Below are positions 1-6,027 of a DNA stretch of 18,238 nucleotides, one piece after another. Source of the DNA: WSXY01 sp038325105 (GTDB lineage: Bacteria; Actinomycetota; Coriobacteriia; Anaerosomatales; Anaerosomataceae); assembly GCA_038325105.1 (NCBI GenBank), contig JBBQIR010000044.1:1-18238 (forward strand). The letters run 5' to 3'. Numbering within the stretch: the stretch's first letter is position 1; each line of letters begins with the position of its first letter. The notes beneath the pieces are model-generated. The model saw only the letters and a program-made list of their open reading frames with translations. It was not told where the DNA came from and did not search any database. Made by a program: the position numbers and the translations under genes.

Positions 1-1
1 G

Positions 2-508
2 CCGTACGTCGTCGCCGCCGAGTCTGCTGCCTTCCTCCTCGGCCTGCCGAGTCGGAGGCCGGACATCGAGAGCATTGGGGCGCCTCCCGACAATCGGCCG
101 CCCAAAGCGCTCGACGGCTTCCGCATCGTTCGATGGTCTCCAGCCGTCGCGTCTGTTCGGCGCGACGGACTCCCCACATGGTCGCACGAGACATTACTGG
201 CCTTCATGGCCACCAGACCCTCGGGCTACCACGACTGGCCGAACGTGGGCGAGTGGCTGAAGCAAGCGGCCCCCGCCGTGCGCGTCTCTGAGCTTGTGCG
301 TGAGCTCGACGGACGCTCGGCAGCGTCATGGGCACGTGCGGCGTACCTGCTGAAACTGGGAGGTGCGGGGGAGGTCGCGCAGGTCCTTGCCTCTCAAGCG
401 CCAGCAGGCTCCGGGCCCTACTACCTTGGAGAGCGGTCACGGCCGGGGCGTCACGATCGAACGTACGACGTGATCGACTCGACCGGCATCGAGGTGGGCA
501 TCGAGTGA
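2..508 (+). CDS. AbiEi-like antitoxin, 5'-truncated by window edge
   Basis: The frame is open from the window edge and gives 168 residues ending at TGA 506-508. The early segment YVVAAESAAFLLGLPSRRP and the later RAAYLLKLGGAGEVAQVL followed by YYLGERSRPGRHDRTYDV fit my memory of the C-terminal part of AbiEi-family antitoxins, in which the N-terminal winged helix (outside the window) represses the operon. The start is not visible; a methionine at 206 is internal because the same frame reads well upstream. Its neighbour directly downstream, overlapping by four bases, is the remnant of an AbiEii-type nucleotidyltransferase toxin gene, which supports the family call. In a type IV system the antitoxin opposes the toxin without binding it. 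With its toxin broken this copy may be an orphan regulator or be decaying. Family assignment is from recognition of the pattern, not a search. Confidence 0.6.
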   Translation, partial: PYVVAAESAAFLLGLPSRRPDIESIGAPPDNRPPKALDGFRIVRWSPAVASVRRDGLPTWSHETLLAFMATRPSGYHDWPNVGEWLKQAAPAVRVSELVRELDGRSAASWARAAYLLKLGGAGEVAQVLASQAPAGSGPYYLGERSRPGRHDRTYDVIDSTGIEVGIE

Positions 509-745
509 TCACCGAAGGGTATCTGGTCAGAGAAGCTGGCCCGCTATCGTCGCGGCAGCCTCGCGCGCGATCTCCACGACCTTGCATGGGCAGCCACCAA
601 GCCGTTCGATGAAGCGATCAAAGAGCTCGACCTCGTCCAACTCACGGGGGACTTGCCCTCGGGTCTGGTCGAAGGTGCGCGGGGCGTGGTCGTTGGCATT
701 GCCCCAGGTGGGGGAGCCCGGGCCATCCCTCATTTGACGCTATAG
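505..745 (+). pseudogene. Collapsed AbiEii-type nucleotidyltransferase toxin gene
   Basis: A GTG at 505 overlaps the stop of the AbiEi-like gene (GTGA) and begins VITEGYLVR, like the opening of many AbiEii toxins, but this frame stops at 612. From 521, in a different frame, the DNA reads IWSEKLARYRRGSLARDL then HDLAWAATKPFDEAI, which resembles the C-terminal EKLxRYRRxSLARDLYDLAW...PFDEAL segment of AbiEii proteins; it stops at TAG 743-745. A full AbiEii toxin is roughly 250-300 residues and has its GS...D.D nucleotidyltransferase motif in the middle. That whole middle is missing, so about 80 codons remain with a frame change at the join. The tail after PFDEAI is glycine-rich and no longer recognisable. 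I infer an internal deletion that inactivated the toxin. Alternative: an unrelated short ORF, considered less likely because of position and motif. Confidence 0.6.
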
Positions 746-763
746 TAAGTGTTAGCGTATAAA
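734..763 (+). promoter_or_regulatory. Promoter of the Fic gene
   Basis: TTGACG at 734-739 and TATAAA at 758-763 are separated by 18 bases and resemble a housekeeping sigma-factor promoter. The predicted transcript start is near 770, just before the ribosome binding site AGGAGG at 773-778. It lies inside the end of the AbiEii remnant. Confidence 0.6.
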
Positions 764-774
764 CCTTACTATAG
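740..774. promoter_or_regulatory. Inverted-repeat operator over the Fic promoter
   Basis: CTATAGTAAG (740-749) and CTTACTATAG (765-774) form a perfect 10-bp inverted repeat with a 15-base spacer. The left arm follows the -35 box and the right arm covers the expected transcript start. A second overlapping pair, ACGCTA (737-742) and TAGCGT (753-758), is also present. This arrangement fits a repressor site; the Fic protein's own C-terminal winged helix is the obvious candidate binder (inference). Confidence 0.6.
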
Positions 775-787
775 GAGGTCGGTATTC

Positions 788-2011
788 ATGGGAAGCTTCG
801 TTCGCAAGCGATGGATCAGTGAAGCCCTGTCGGGTCTGCCCCGTGCTGAGCGACGGTCGTGCGAGTATGACGCCTTTGTGCCGGACCTTCTCGTGGATCG
901 CGCGTTTCGTCTCGACGGTGAGGTTGCCGCCGACGTTGCAGACGCGGAGGCGGCAATCGTGCGTTTTGACACGCGCGGTGCGGCGTTGACAGACACCGAG
1001 GCACTTGCGCGCATCCTGTTGCGTACAGAGAGCGTGGCGTCTTCCAGAATCGAAGGACTCCAGATTGGGCCTCGTCGACTCATGAAGGCAGAGGCCGCCC
1101 GGCAGATCGGCGAGGCGCCTGGCGATGTCACCGCGGAAGAAGTGCTCGGCAACATCGATGCGGTGCGAATGGCACTCGATGTGGCGGAGCGAAGCGATCC
1201 GATCACGACCGACACACTCGTGGAGATTCATCGCACCTTGCTCGAGGGCACGCGACTGCACGCGCACGCTGGACGTATTCGCGACGTCCAGAACTGGATT
1301 GGCGGTAACATCTACAACCCCTGTGCTGCTGCCTATGTGCCTCCACCGCCAGAGCGAGTGCGGGTGCTTCTCGACGACCTCGCGGAGTTCTGCAACTCGG
1401 ACATGCTCCCGGCGGTTGCTCAGGCCGCGATTGTACATGCGCAGTTCGAGACGATTCACCCATTCGCGGACGGCAATGGCAGAGCCGGCCGTGCCCTCAT
1501 CCATCTGGTCCTTCGGCGACGGGGCCTATGCACGTATGTTCAGCCGCCGGTGTCGCTCGTCCTCGCCTCCCGCGCCGGGGAATACATCAACGGCTTGAAC
1601 GGCTTCCGTTACGCGGGTCCGCCGGACGGCGCCGAGGCTCACGCCGGGTTCAACGCATGGGCCGGGACATTCGCAGTTGCCTGCGCGCGTTCTGTCCAGG
1701 ACGCGATTGCGTTCGAGGAACGTTGCCGCGAAATCGAGGAGACATGGCGCTCACGCGTCGGGTCTATTCGCGCGGGCTCTTCGGCGGACCTGCTGTTGCG
1801 TATGCTACCCGGCACCCCCATCGTGAGCGTGAAGAGCGCGGTGTCCGCCATCGGACGCAGTAAGGCGCAGGTGAACGCCGCAGTGCGGAAGCTGGAGGCG
1901 TCAGGGGTCCTCAAGCAAGTGACAGTTGGCCGGCGAAACCGCGCGTTCGAAGCGGCTGACGTCATCGACGCGTTCGCAACCCTCGAGCAGCGGCTGATGG
2001 GCCAAGGCTGA
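788..2011 (+). CDS. Fic family protein with C-terminal winged helix
   Basis: Encodes 407 residues. Fic proteins transfer AMP or related groups from a nucleotide to target hydroxyls. The Fic motif HPFADGNGRAGR starts at His224, with the catalytic His and the phosphate-binding GNGR. An N-terminal inhibitory helix motif SSRIEG (Ser85 to Gly90, Glu89) matches (S/T)xxxE(G/N), so the enzyme is probably self-inhibited (class II layout). The last ~80 residues contain a winged-helix-like stretch (VSAIGRSKAQVNAAVRKLEA) seen in Fic proteins that may bind DNA. I chose ATG 788 because AGGAGG at 773-778 sits nine bases upstream; the in-frame GTG 749 lies inside the promoter and operator. It converges on degV with 21 bases between stops. 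Neighbouring toxin-antitoxin remnants suggest an accessory region. Target unknown. Confidence 0.9.
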   Translation: MGSFVRKRWISEALSGLPRAERRSCEYDAFVPDLLVDRAFRLDGEVAADVADAEAAIVRFDTRGAALTDTEALARILLRTESVASSRIEGLQIGPRRLMKAEAARQIGEAPGDVTAEEVLGNIDAVRMALDVAERSDPITTDTLVEIHRTLLEGTRLHAHAGRIRDVQNWIGGNIYNPCAAAYVPPPPERVRVLLDDLAEFCNSDMLPAVAQAAIVHAQFETIHPFADGNGRAGRALIHLVLRRRGLCTYVQPPVSLVLASRAGEYINGLNGFRYAGPPDGAEAHAGFNAWAGTFAVACARSVQDAIAFEERCREIEETWRSRVGSIRAGSSADLLLRMLPGTPIVSVKSAVSAIGRSKAQVNAAVRKLEASGVLKQVTVGRRNRAFEAADVIDAFATLEQRLMGQG

Positions 2012-2032
2012 CGCTCACGCGCTCACGCTTGT

Positions 2033-2890
2033 CTACCCCAGCCGCTGCACGCCGATCCCGATGAGCCCCGGGCCCGTGTGCACCACAAGCGCCGGCGTGA
2101 TCTGGCCCTCGATCGCGTAGCCGTACTTCGGCAGCGCGGCCTTCAGCTCGGTGATGAGCTCGTCGGCCTCTTCCTTGGCGTGCCCGTGCATCACCGCGAT
2201 GTTGTAGCTCGTGCCGCCAGCGGCAGCTTTCACGGTCTGCTCGAGCGCGCCGTGGATCGAGTGCTTGCGCCCCCGGGTCTTCGAGACGGTCTCGTACACC
2301 CCGTCCGCGTTGCACGAGATGACGGGCTTCAGTTCGAGGAGCGTGCCCAGTACCGCTGACACGAGGCCGATGCGTCCGCCCTTCCTGAGGTACTCGAGCG
2401 TCGACACGCAGAAGAAGAGCTTCGTGTCCTTGGCAGCCTTCTCCACGCCGCTGCACACCTCGGCAAACGACAGACCCTGCTCGATGAGTTCACCGGCGCG
2501 TATTGCCGAGAAGCCGCTGCCGATGCCGATGTTCTTCGTGTCGACGTAGTGCGTCTCGAGCCCCTCGGGGGAGGGTCCGAAGCTCCGCATCAGCTCAAAC
2601 GTGCCGCTCAGGCCGCTCGATATCGCGACGGCGATGACCTTGTCGTAGCCGTCCGCCTTGATCTGCTTGAGCGTGTCGCCGACCACCGACGGGCTCGGCA
2701 GCGACGTCGTGGGGATCTCCTCGGCAAACCGCGCAAAGACCTCCTCGGGCTGTATGTCGACGCCGTCGCGGTACTGCGCGTCCTTGTAGATGATCATGAG
2801 CGGCACCACGTACATGTGATATTTGTCGCGATACTCCTGCGGAACATCCGAGCAGGAATCGGTCATGATCGCTATCTTCTCTTGTGGCAT
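2033..2890 (-). CDS. DegV family fatty-acid-binding protein
   Basis: Encodes 285 residues, the usual DegV length. DegV/FakB proteins bind a fatty acid, and in Firmicutes FakB presents it to the kinase FakA for phosphorylation; no fakA is in this window. Motifs visible are TDSCSD (10-15), TSLPSP (62-67, the usual TSQPSP position) and SSGLSGT (91-97), followed by the conserved STLEYLRKGGRIG segment. ATG at 2890 is preferred: GGAGAA lies six to seven bases upstream, and the protein begins MPQEKIAIMTDS as in the family. An upstream in-frame ATG would give only four extra residues and overlaps the binding site; longer extensions read as non-coding. Monocistronic, convergent with the Fic gene. Whether it serves exogenous fatty acid use cannot be told here. 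Confidence 0.93.
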   Translation of the reverse strand: MPQEKIAIMTDSCSDVPQEYRDKYHMYVVPLMIIYKDAQYRDGVDIQPEEVFARFAEEIPTTSLPSPSVVGDTLKQIKADGYDKVIAVAISSGLSGTFELMRSFGPSPEGLETHYVDTKNIGIGSGFSAIRAGELIEQGLSFAEVCSGVEKAAKDTKLFFCVSTLEYLRKGGRIGLVSAVLGTLLELKPVISCNADGVYETVSKTRGRKHSIHGALEQTVKAAAGGTSYNIAVMHGHAKEEADELITELKAALPKYGYAIEGQITPALVVHTGPGLIGIGVQRLG

Positions 2891-3032
2891 TTCGTTCTCC
2901 ATCCCGATACGCGTGTGTGATTCAGTCGTATGGTCTTGATACCCGTTCTCGCGAAGCAGGGGCGGGGACGTAGGTACGCTCGGGGTTGGATGCTGGTTGG
3001 GTCGTGCCGCTAGCATCCAGAGAGGACGAAAG

Positions 3033-3060
3033 CCCGTAGTTGTCAGTTGACAACTACGGG
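3033..3060. promoter_or_regulatory. Palindromic operator upstream of HicAB-like cassette
   Basis: Two perfect 13-base arms, CCCGTAGTTGTCA (3033-3045) and TGACAACTACGGG (3048-3060), flank two bases. There is no T-run, and the gap is too small for a stable RNA loop at its tip, so a DNA operator is likelier than a terminator. The right arm contains the -35 box TTGACA of the cassette promoter. Confidence 0.65.
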
Positions 3061-3075
3061 AGACCCGTCTAACCT
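3047..3075 (+). promoter_or_regulatory. Promoter of HicAB-like cassette
   Basis: TTGACA (3047-3052) is a perfect consensus -35 box, followed after 17 bases by TAACCT (3070-3075). The predicted start near 3082 gives a leader of about a dozen bases before ATG 3094. The -35 lies in the palindrome, so binding there should block transcription. Confidence 0.6.
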
Positions 3076-3093
3076 GAGCGAGAGGATCCAGGA

Positions 3094-3354
3094 ATGCCAA
3101 GGCCACGGCACCCGAGTCGATGCATCGAGGCCGCGTTGCGACACGCTGAGTCCTATGGCTGGCGTGTGGAGCCGGCTGGTTCGCACGCTCACGCTTGGGG
3201 CAAGATGTACCCCCCGCACAACAGAGTTGAGTGTCGGTGCGGTGAGTTCTGCGTCGCAAGCATTTGGAGCACGCCACGAAACGCCAGGAATCACGCGAGG
3301 CAGATCATGAGAGTCGTTGACGGATGCGCGTTCCAGAAAGGAGGTCGAGACTGA
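3094..3354 (+). CDS. Small HicA-like putative toxin
   Basis: Encodes 86 residues. The order is MPRPRHPSRCIEAALRHAES (alpha helix), GWRVEPAGSHAHAWGKMYPP (two strands around a GSH motif, His31/His33), a cysteine cluster C47-R-C49-...-C53, then SIWSTPRNARNHARQIMRVV (helix). This helix-strand-strand-helix layout with a conserved GSH resembles HicA mRNA interferases, though the CRCGEFC insertion and SIWSTP block are not classical HicA. I recall similar small proteins paired with a DNA-binding partner, mostly annotated as hypothetical. The start at 3094 fits the AGAGGA at 3081-3086. Its stop TGA overlaps the next gene's ATG by one base (TGATG), so the two are translationally coupled. Toxin function is inference; it could be an RNA-binding protein with another role. 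Confidence 0.65.
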   Translation: MPRPRHPSRCIEAALRHAESYGWRVEPAGSHAHAWGKMYPPHNRVECRCGEFCVASIWSTPRNARNHARQIMRVVDGCAFQKGGRD

Positions 3355-3881
3355 TGGGCTGCTACGATTTCACCCTGCGTTTCTCTCTTACCGACCCGTC
3401 GGTGCCCATTGACGCGCGCGTCGAGCGCCTCGCCGCAGAGCACTGTGATGACGCCCTCCCTGGCATCGGTCTCAGCGGTCGACTCGCGCTCGCATTCAGC
3501 CGCGAGGCCGACTCTGCCCGACATGCGGTGCTGAGCGCTCTCGCTGACGCACGGCAAGCCATGCCCGACGCAGTGCTTGTGGAGGCAGCGCCGGACCTTG
3601 TCGGGCTCTCCGAGGTAGCGTCGACCATGGGATTCTCACGGCAGAACATGCGGAAGCTGATGTTCGGGTGCGTATCGTCCGGCCCGGCCCCGGTTCACGA
3701 CAGCAACCCCTCGATCTGGCACCTGGCGCCCGTGCTCGTCTGGCTGCGTGATGAGCGCTCCTATGCTGTCGATCCTGAGCTCCTTGCACTGGCGTCGGTC
3801 ACGATGCAGCTGAACGTTGCCGTGGCCAGTGCTCGTGAGGATCCCTCGATGCAGCGGGAGATTCGGGCGGTACTCGCGTGA
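3354..3881 (+). CDS. HicB-like putative antitoxin with HTH domain
   Basis: Encodes 175 residues. Residues 1-78 (YDFTLRFSL..., GRLALAFSREADSARHAVLSAL) look like a small alpha/beta ferredoxin-like domain, as in HicB. Residues about 82-104 (LVGLSEVASTMGFSRQNMRKLM) form a helix-turn-helix of AlpA/excisionase type. The segment PVHDSNPSIWHLAPVLVWL that follows resembles the wing and linker typical of such proteins. The order suggests an N-terminal toxin-binding domain and a DNA-binding domain that could use the palindrome at 3033-3060. Start ATG 3354 is supported by AAGGAGG at 3338-3344 and the one-base overlap with the upstream gene. An upstream ATG at 3324 is in frame but lies inside the toxin gene without a better binding site. 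It converges on the DUF2207 gene with 12 bases between stops. Function is inferred. Confidence 0.65.
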   Translation: MGCYDFTLRFSLTDPSVPIDARVERLAAEHCDDALPGIGLSGRLALAFSREADSARHAVLSALADARQAMPDAVLVEAAPDLVGLSEVASTMGFSRQNMRKLMFGCVSSGPAPVHDSNPSIWHLAPVLVWLRDERSYAVDPELLALASVTMQLNVAVASAREDPSMQREIRAVLA

Positions 3882-3893
3882 ACGAGCGGCCCA

Positions 3894-5822
3894 TTACCCC
3901 GCGCCGCCGCCGCCACCTCCTCCGCCGCCACCCCCGCCACCCCCGCCGCCCGAGAAGCCACCGCCGCCACCGCTAGAGCTCGACATGGCGCTGGTGGCCG
4001 CGCTCGACGCGCTGGCGAAGCCACTCGAGAATGCGGAGATCGGCGATGCGTACCCTGAGCCGCTGGAGACCCACCACACGCTGTGCGCCAGGGCCGGATC
4101 GCTGTAGATTTGCGGTATCTTCACGCGCATAGCCTCGATGACCTTCTCGGCGATCCCGAAGACCACGGCCATCACGAGGAAGTGCTCCCACAAGATGATG
4201 TGCATGGGCGGCGCTTCGTCCAGGCGGCTGAAGTCGCGCAGGTAGTCGCGCAGGCCGCGGTACTTGGCGTAGAGCTCGTTGGCGGCGGCAGTGCGCCTGG
4301 GCATCTTGAAGGCGATCACGCCGATTACGATGGCGACCGGGAACGCCGACAAGAGCGGCCAACCGGAGCCGGCTGCGGTCCCGGTCATGATGCCCAGGAA
4401 CGCGATCGCTACGGCACCCACGATGAACACCCACTTGAGCGTTCCGCCGGTCTTCTCAAAGAACCCAAGCTTGTCCGCCTCGGCGGTCACCGCGTTCTTC
4501 CAGTCGGTCATGCCGCTCACGAACGTTTGCGGGCGCGACTTGGCGGCCTTCTTAAGGCCAGCCAGCGTGAGCACGGTGCTCTTGGCGATCGTGGTGAACA
4601 GGAACGACAGCAGCTCCTTCTCGATGGGGTGAAGCGTGTCCCACTTCGTCGCGTCCAGCGTGAGTTCGTAGGTCGGTTCCTGCTTTGAGCCGAAGAGCCC
4701 GGAGGTCGTCACATTAGTGGGTCTCACGGTGATGACCCCGCGGTTGGCGAGGTCCATGAGCGTGGCGACCGTTTCGGGATCGCCGATCTCGCCAAAGCGC
4801 CAGAGCGCGCCCACAAGCGCAGGCGGCAGGTCGGCCGGCAGTTCGCGGAAGTAGCCGCCGGGGTAGCTCGACGTGCGCTCGCGGCCGTACTTGAAGAACA
4901 GCCAGATCGCCAGCCCGAGTGCCGCAAGCGGCCCGAGGATTCCCGCGCCCAGGGAGCCGTAGTATGTCGTTTGCGCCGAGCGCCGCTCGGTGTTCGCGGT
5001 GTCGGCCAGCTCCGCCTCGTCGTCGATGACCATCTGCCGCCGGGCGCCGGGTGACGGCGTTGCGGCGGTAAGCGCCTCGCGCGGGAAGAGCGCATGCGCC
5101 TCTACCCACGTGTACGCGGGCAGGTCCGCCACCTCAAGCGTCATGTGGTTGCCCACGCGGTCCACGTAGCCGTTGTAGGGGCCGTGCGCCCACACGAGCA
5201 GGTCTTCCTGGGTCACGCTTGGCGGGAATGCGACGTCGACCTGCACGTCACCCACGCTGTGGTCCCAGCGGTCGCCGATGAACTTCCAGTAGAGTTCGCC
5301 GGTGTCGTCCCACGCTTTGGCGGCGCCAGCAACGGTGTACTCCAGGGTGAAGGTCGTCTGCGTGTCGGTGCTGGCATGGTAGGCGTCGATGCGGATGGTG
5401 TCGCCCTGGTCAGACACGCGGTAGCGGCCGGGGACGCGGTCCTCGGAATCCTGTTTGACGAATGCGCCGCCCGGTCCGGACATGCCGGTCACCACGATGT
5501 CGCCGTACGTGTAGTCGGGGTCGCCCGCGTACTTGTCGATCTCCCAGTACACGAAGCTGAACGAGCCGCTGAAGTCGAAGGTGCGTTCTTCGCGAACCAT
5601 GAGGTCGCCGTTGGGCAGTACCTCGGCGGCGATCTTCACGCTGGGTATCGTGTACGACTGGTCCTGCGCGAGCGCCGGCGCGACCGGGCACGCGAGCGCG
5701 GCAAGGAGCGCGATCGCGGTCACACGTGCGAGCAGGCGTGCGAGAAGTCGGGCGGTCGGGCACAGAGGAACCCTCGCTGCGGGCGAGAATTCCAGTCCGT
5801 TCGGAGTCTGGATGTCCGTCAT
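3894..5822 (-). CDS. DUF2207 family membrane protein, poly-Gly tail
   Basis: Encodes 642 residues. An arginine-rich start is followed by a signal-like hydrophobic segment (about 33-52, ending ALAQ). A large extracytoplasmic beta-rich domain follows (about 54-250, with IPSVKIAAEVLPNGDLMVRE, the hallmark of DUF2207). Transmembrane segments lie near 288-310, 463-481 and 486-507, with a cytoplasmic winged-helix-like stretch between them (LMDLANRGVITV). The end is SSSSGGGGGFSGGGG and a run of about 16 glycines, a tail common in this family. Role unknown; membrane location is predicted. ATG 5822 is preferred over longer in-frame starts because GGGAGGGGG precedes it and the upstream frame crosses the promoter region. 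It is divergent from nadE and convergent with the HicB-like gene. Confidence 0.9.
   Translation of the reverse strand: MTDIQTPNGLEFSPAARVPLCPTARLLARLLARVTAIALLAALACPVAPALAQDQSYTIPSVKIAAEVLPNGDLMVREERTFDFSGSFSFVYWEIDKYAGDPDYTYGDIVVTGMSGPGGAFVKQDSEDRVPGRYRVSDQGDTIRIDAYHASTDTQTTFTLEYTVAGAAKAWDDTGELYWKFIGDRWDHSVGDVQVDVAFPPSVTQEDLLVWAHGPYNGYVDRVGNHMTLEVADLPAYTWVEAHALFPREALTAATPSPGARRQMVIDDEAELADTANTERRSAQTTYYGSLGAGILGPLAALGLAIWLFFKYGRERTSSYPGGYFRELPADLPPALVGALWRFGEIGDPETVATLMDLANRGVITVRPTNVTTSGLFGSKQEPTYELTLDATKWDTLHPIEKELLSFLFTTIAKSTVLTLAGLKKAAKSRPQTFVSGMTDWKNAVTAEADKLGFFEKTGGTLKWVFIVGAVAIAFLGIMTGTAAGSGWPLLSAFPVAIVIGVIAFKMPRRTAAANELYAKYRGLRDYLRDFSRLDEAPPMHIILWEHFLVMAVVFGIAEKVIEAMRVKIPQIYSDPALAHSVWWVSSGSGYASPISAFSSGFASASSAATSAMSSSSGGGGGFSGGGGGGGGGGGGGGGGAG
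3897..3970. repeat. Low-complexity CCG/CCN tract coding poly-glycine
   Basis: A near-continuous GGN-codon tract on the minus strand (CCN on the plus strand) encodes the glycine tail of the DUF2207 protein. Such tracts slip during replication and sequencing, so length may vary between strains or assemblies. Confidence 0.8.
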
Positions 5823-5845
5823 AACGCCCCCTCCCAAGAGGTGCT

Positions 5846-5873
5846 TTGACGATAGCACACGCGGTTGTACTAT
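5846..5873 (+). promoter_or_regulatory. Promoter reading toward nadE / candidate small RNA
   Basis: TTGACG (5846-5851) and TACTAT (5868-5873) are separated by 16 bases. An imperfect inverted repeat, CGATAG (5850-5855) and CTATCG (5870-5875), overlaps both boxes and could be an operator. The predicted transcript start is near 5880. Confidence 0.5.
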
Positions 5874-5879
5874 CGACAC

Positions 5880-5960
5880 ATGCGGCGGGTGAGAGCCCGC
5901 CAAAGGGTCGCAGAGTTGTGCTCGCGCGAGAAGAACCCCGGCGTCTCCCGGGGTCCTTCT
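5880..5960 (+). ncRNA. Candidate small RNA or nadE leader ending in hairpin
   Basis: Between the promoter at 5846-5873 and the strong hairpin at 5929-5960 lie about 80 bases that could fold as GGCGGG/CCCGCC (5884-5889 with 5896-5901) and a CTCGCGCGAG palindrome (5921-5930). No ORF is supported here. Either a small RNA ends at the hairpin, or the hairpin attenuates transcription into nadE at 6028. GGGT (5905-5908) could pair with ACCC (5935-5938) and oppose the terminator. I do not recognise a known riboswitch class. Prediction only. Confidence 0.3.
5929..5960. terminator. Terminator-like hairpin upstream of nadE
   Basis: Arms AGAAGAACCCCGG (5929-5941) and CCGGGGTCCTTCT (5948-5960) pair over 13 positions with one mismatch around a six-base loop. 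The A-rich outer left arm and T-rich outer right arm give it a bidirectional character. The T-run is short, so termination strength is uncertain. Confidence 0.5.
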
Positions 5961-6027
5961 GCTTTGCAGGTGCGGTAGACTGTAACGGTGCGCGCACGCC
6001 CCGCTGACCTCGCCCCCAAGGACACGC

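Noticed and set aside
749..787. In-frame GTG 749 as an earlier start of the Fic protein
   Set aside because: It lies inside the promoter and operator, before the predicted transcript start, and the best ribosome binding site serves ATG 788.
752..1504. Long minus-strand ORF opposite the Fic gene
   Set aside because: Shadow frame produced by GC bias; no family features and it overlaps a well-supported gene.
2012..2027. Tandem CGCTCACG repeat between the fic and degV stops
   Set aside because: Only two copies; no terminator or attachment-site character visible.
2988..3018. 7-bp inverted repeat GGATGCT/AGCATCC with 17-base spacer
   Set aside because: Short arms and no adjacent promoter box; could be chance in GC-rich DNA.
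2891..3277. N-terminal extension of DegV to an ATG near 3277
   Set aside because: The extension reads through the palindrome and promoter of the divergent cassette, has no DegV similarity and is not needed for a full-length protein.
3817..4107. Proline-rich ORF opposite the DUF2207 glycine tail
   Set aside because: Arises from the GGN codon run read in antisense; not a credible protein.
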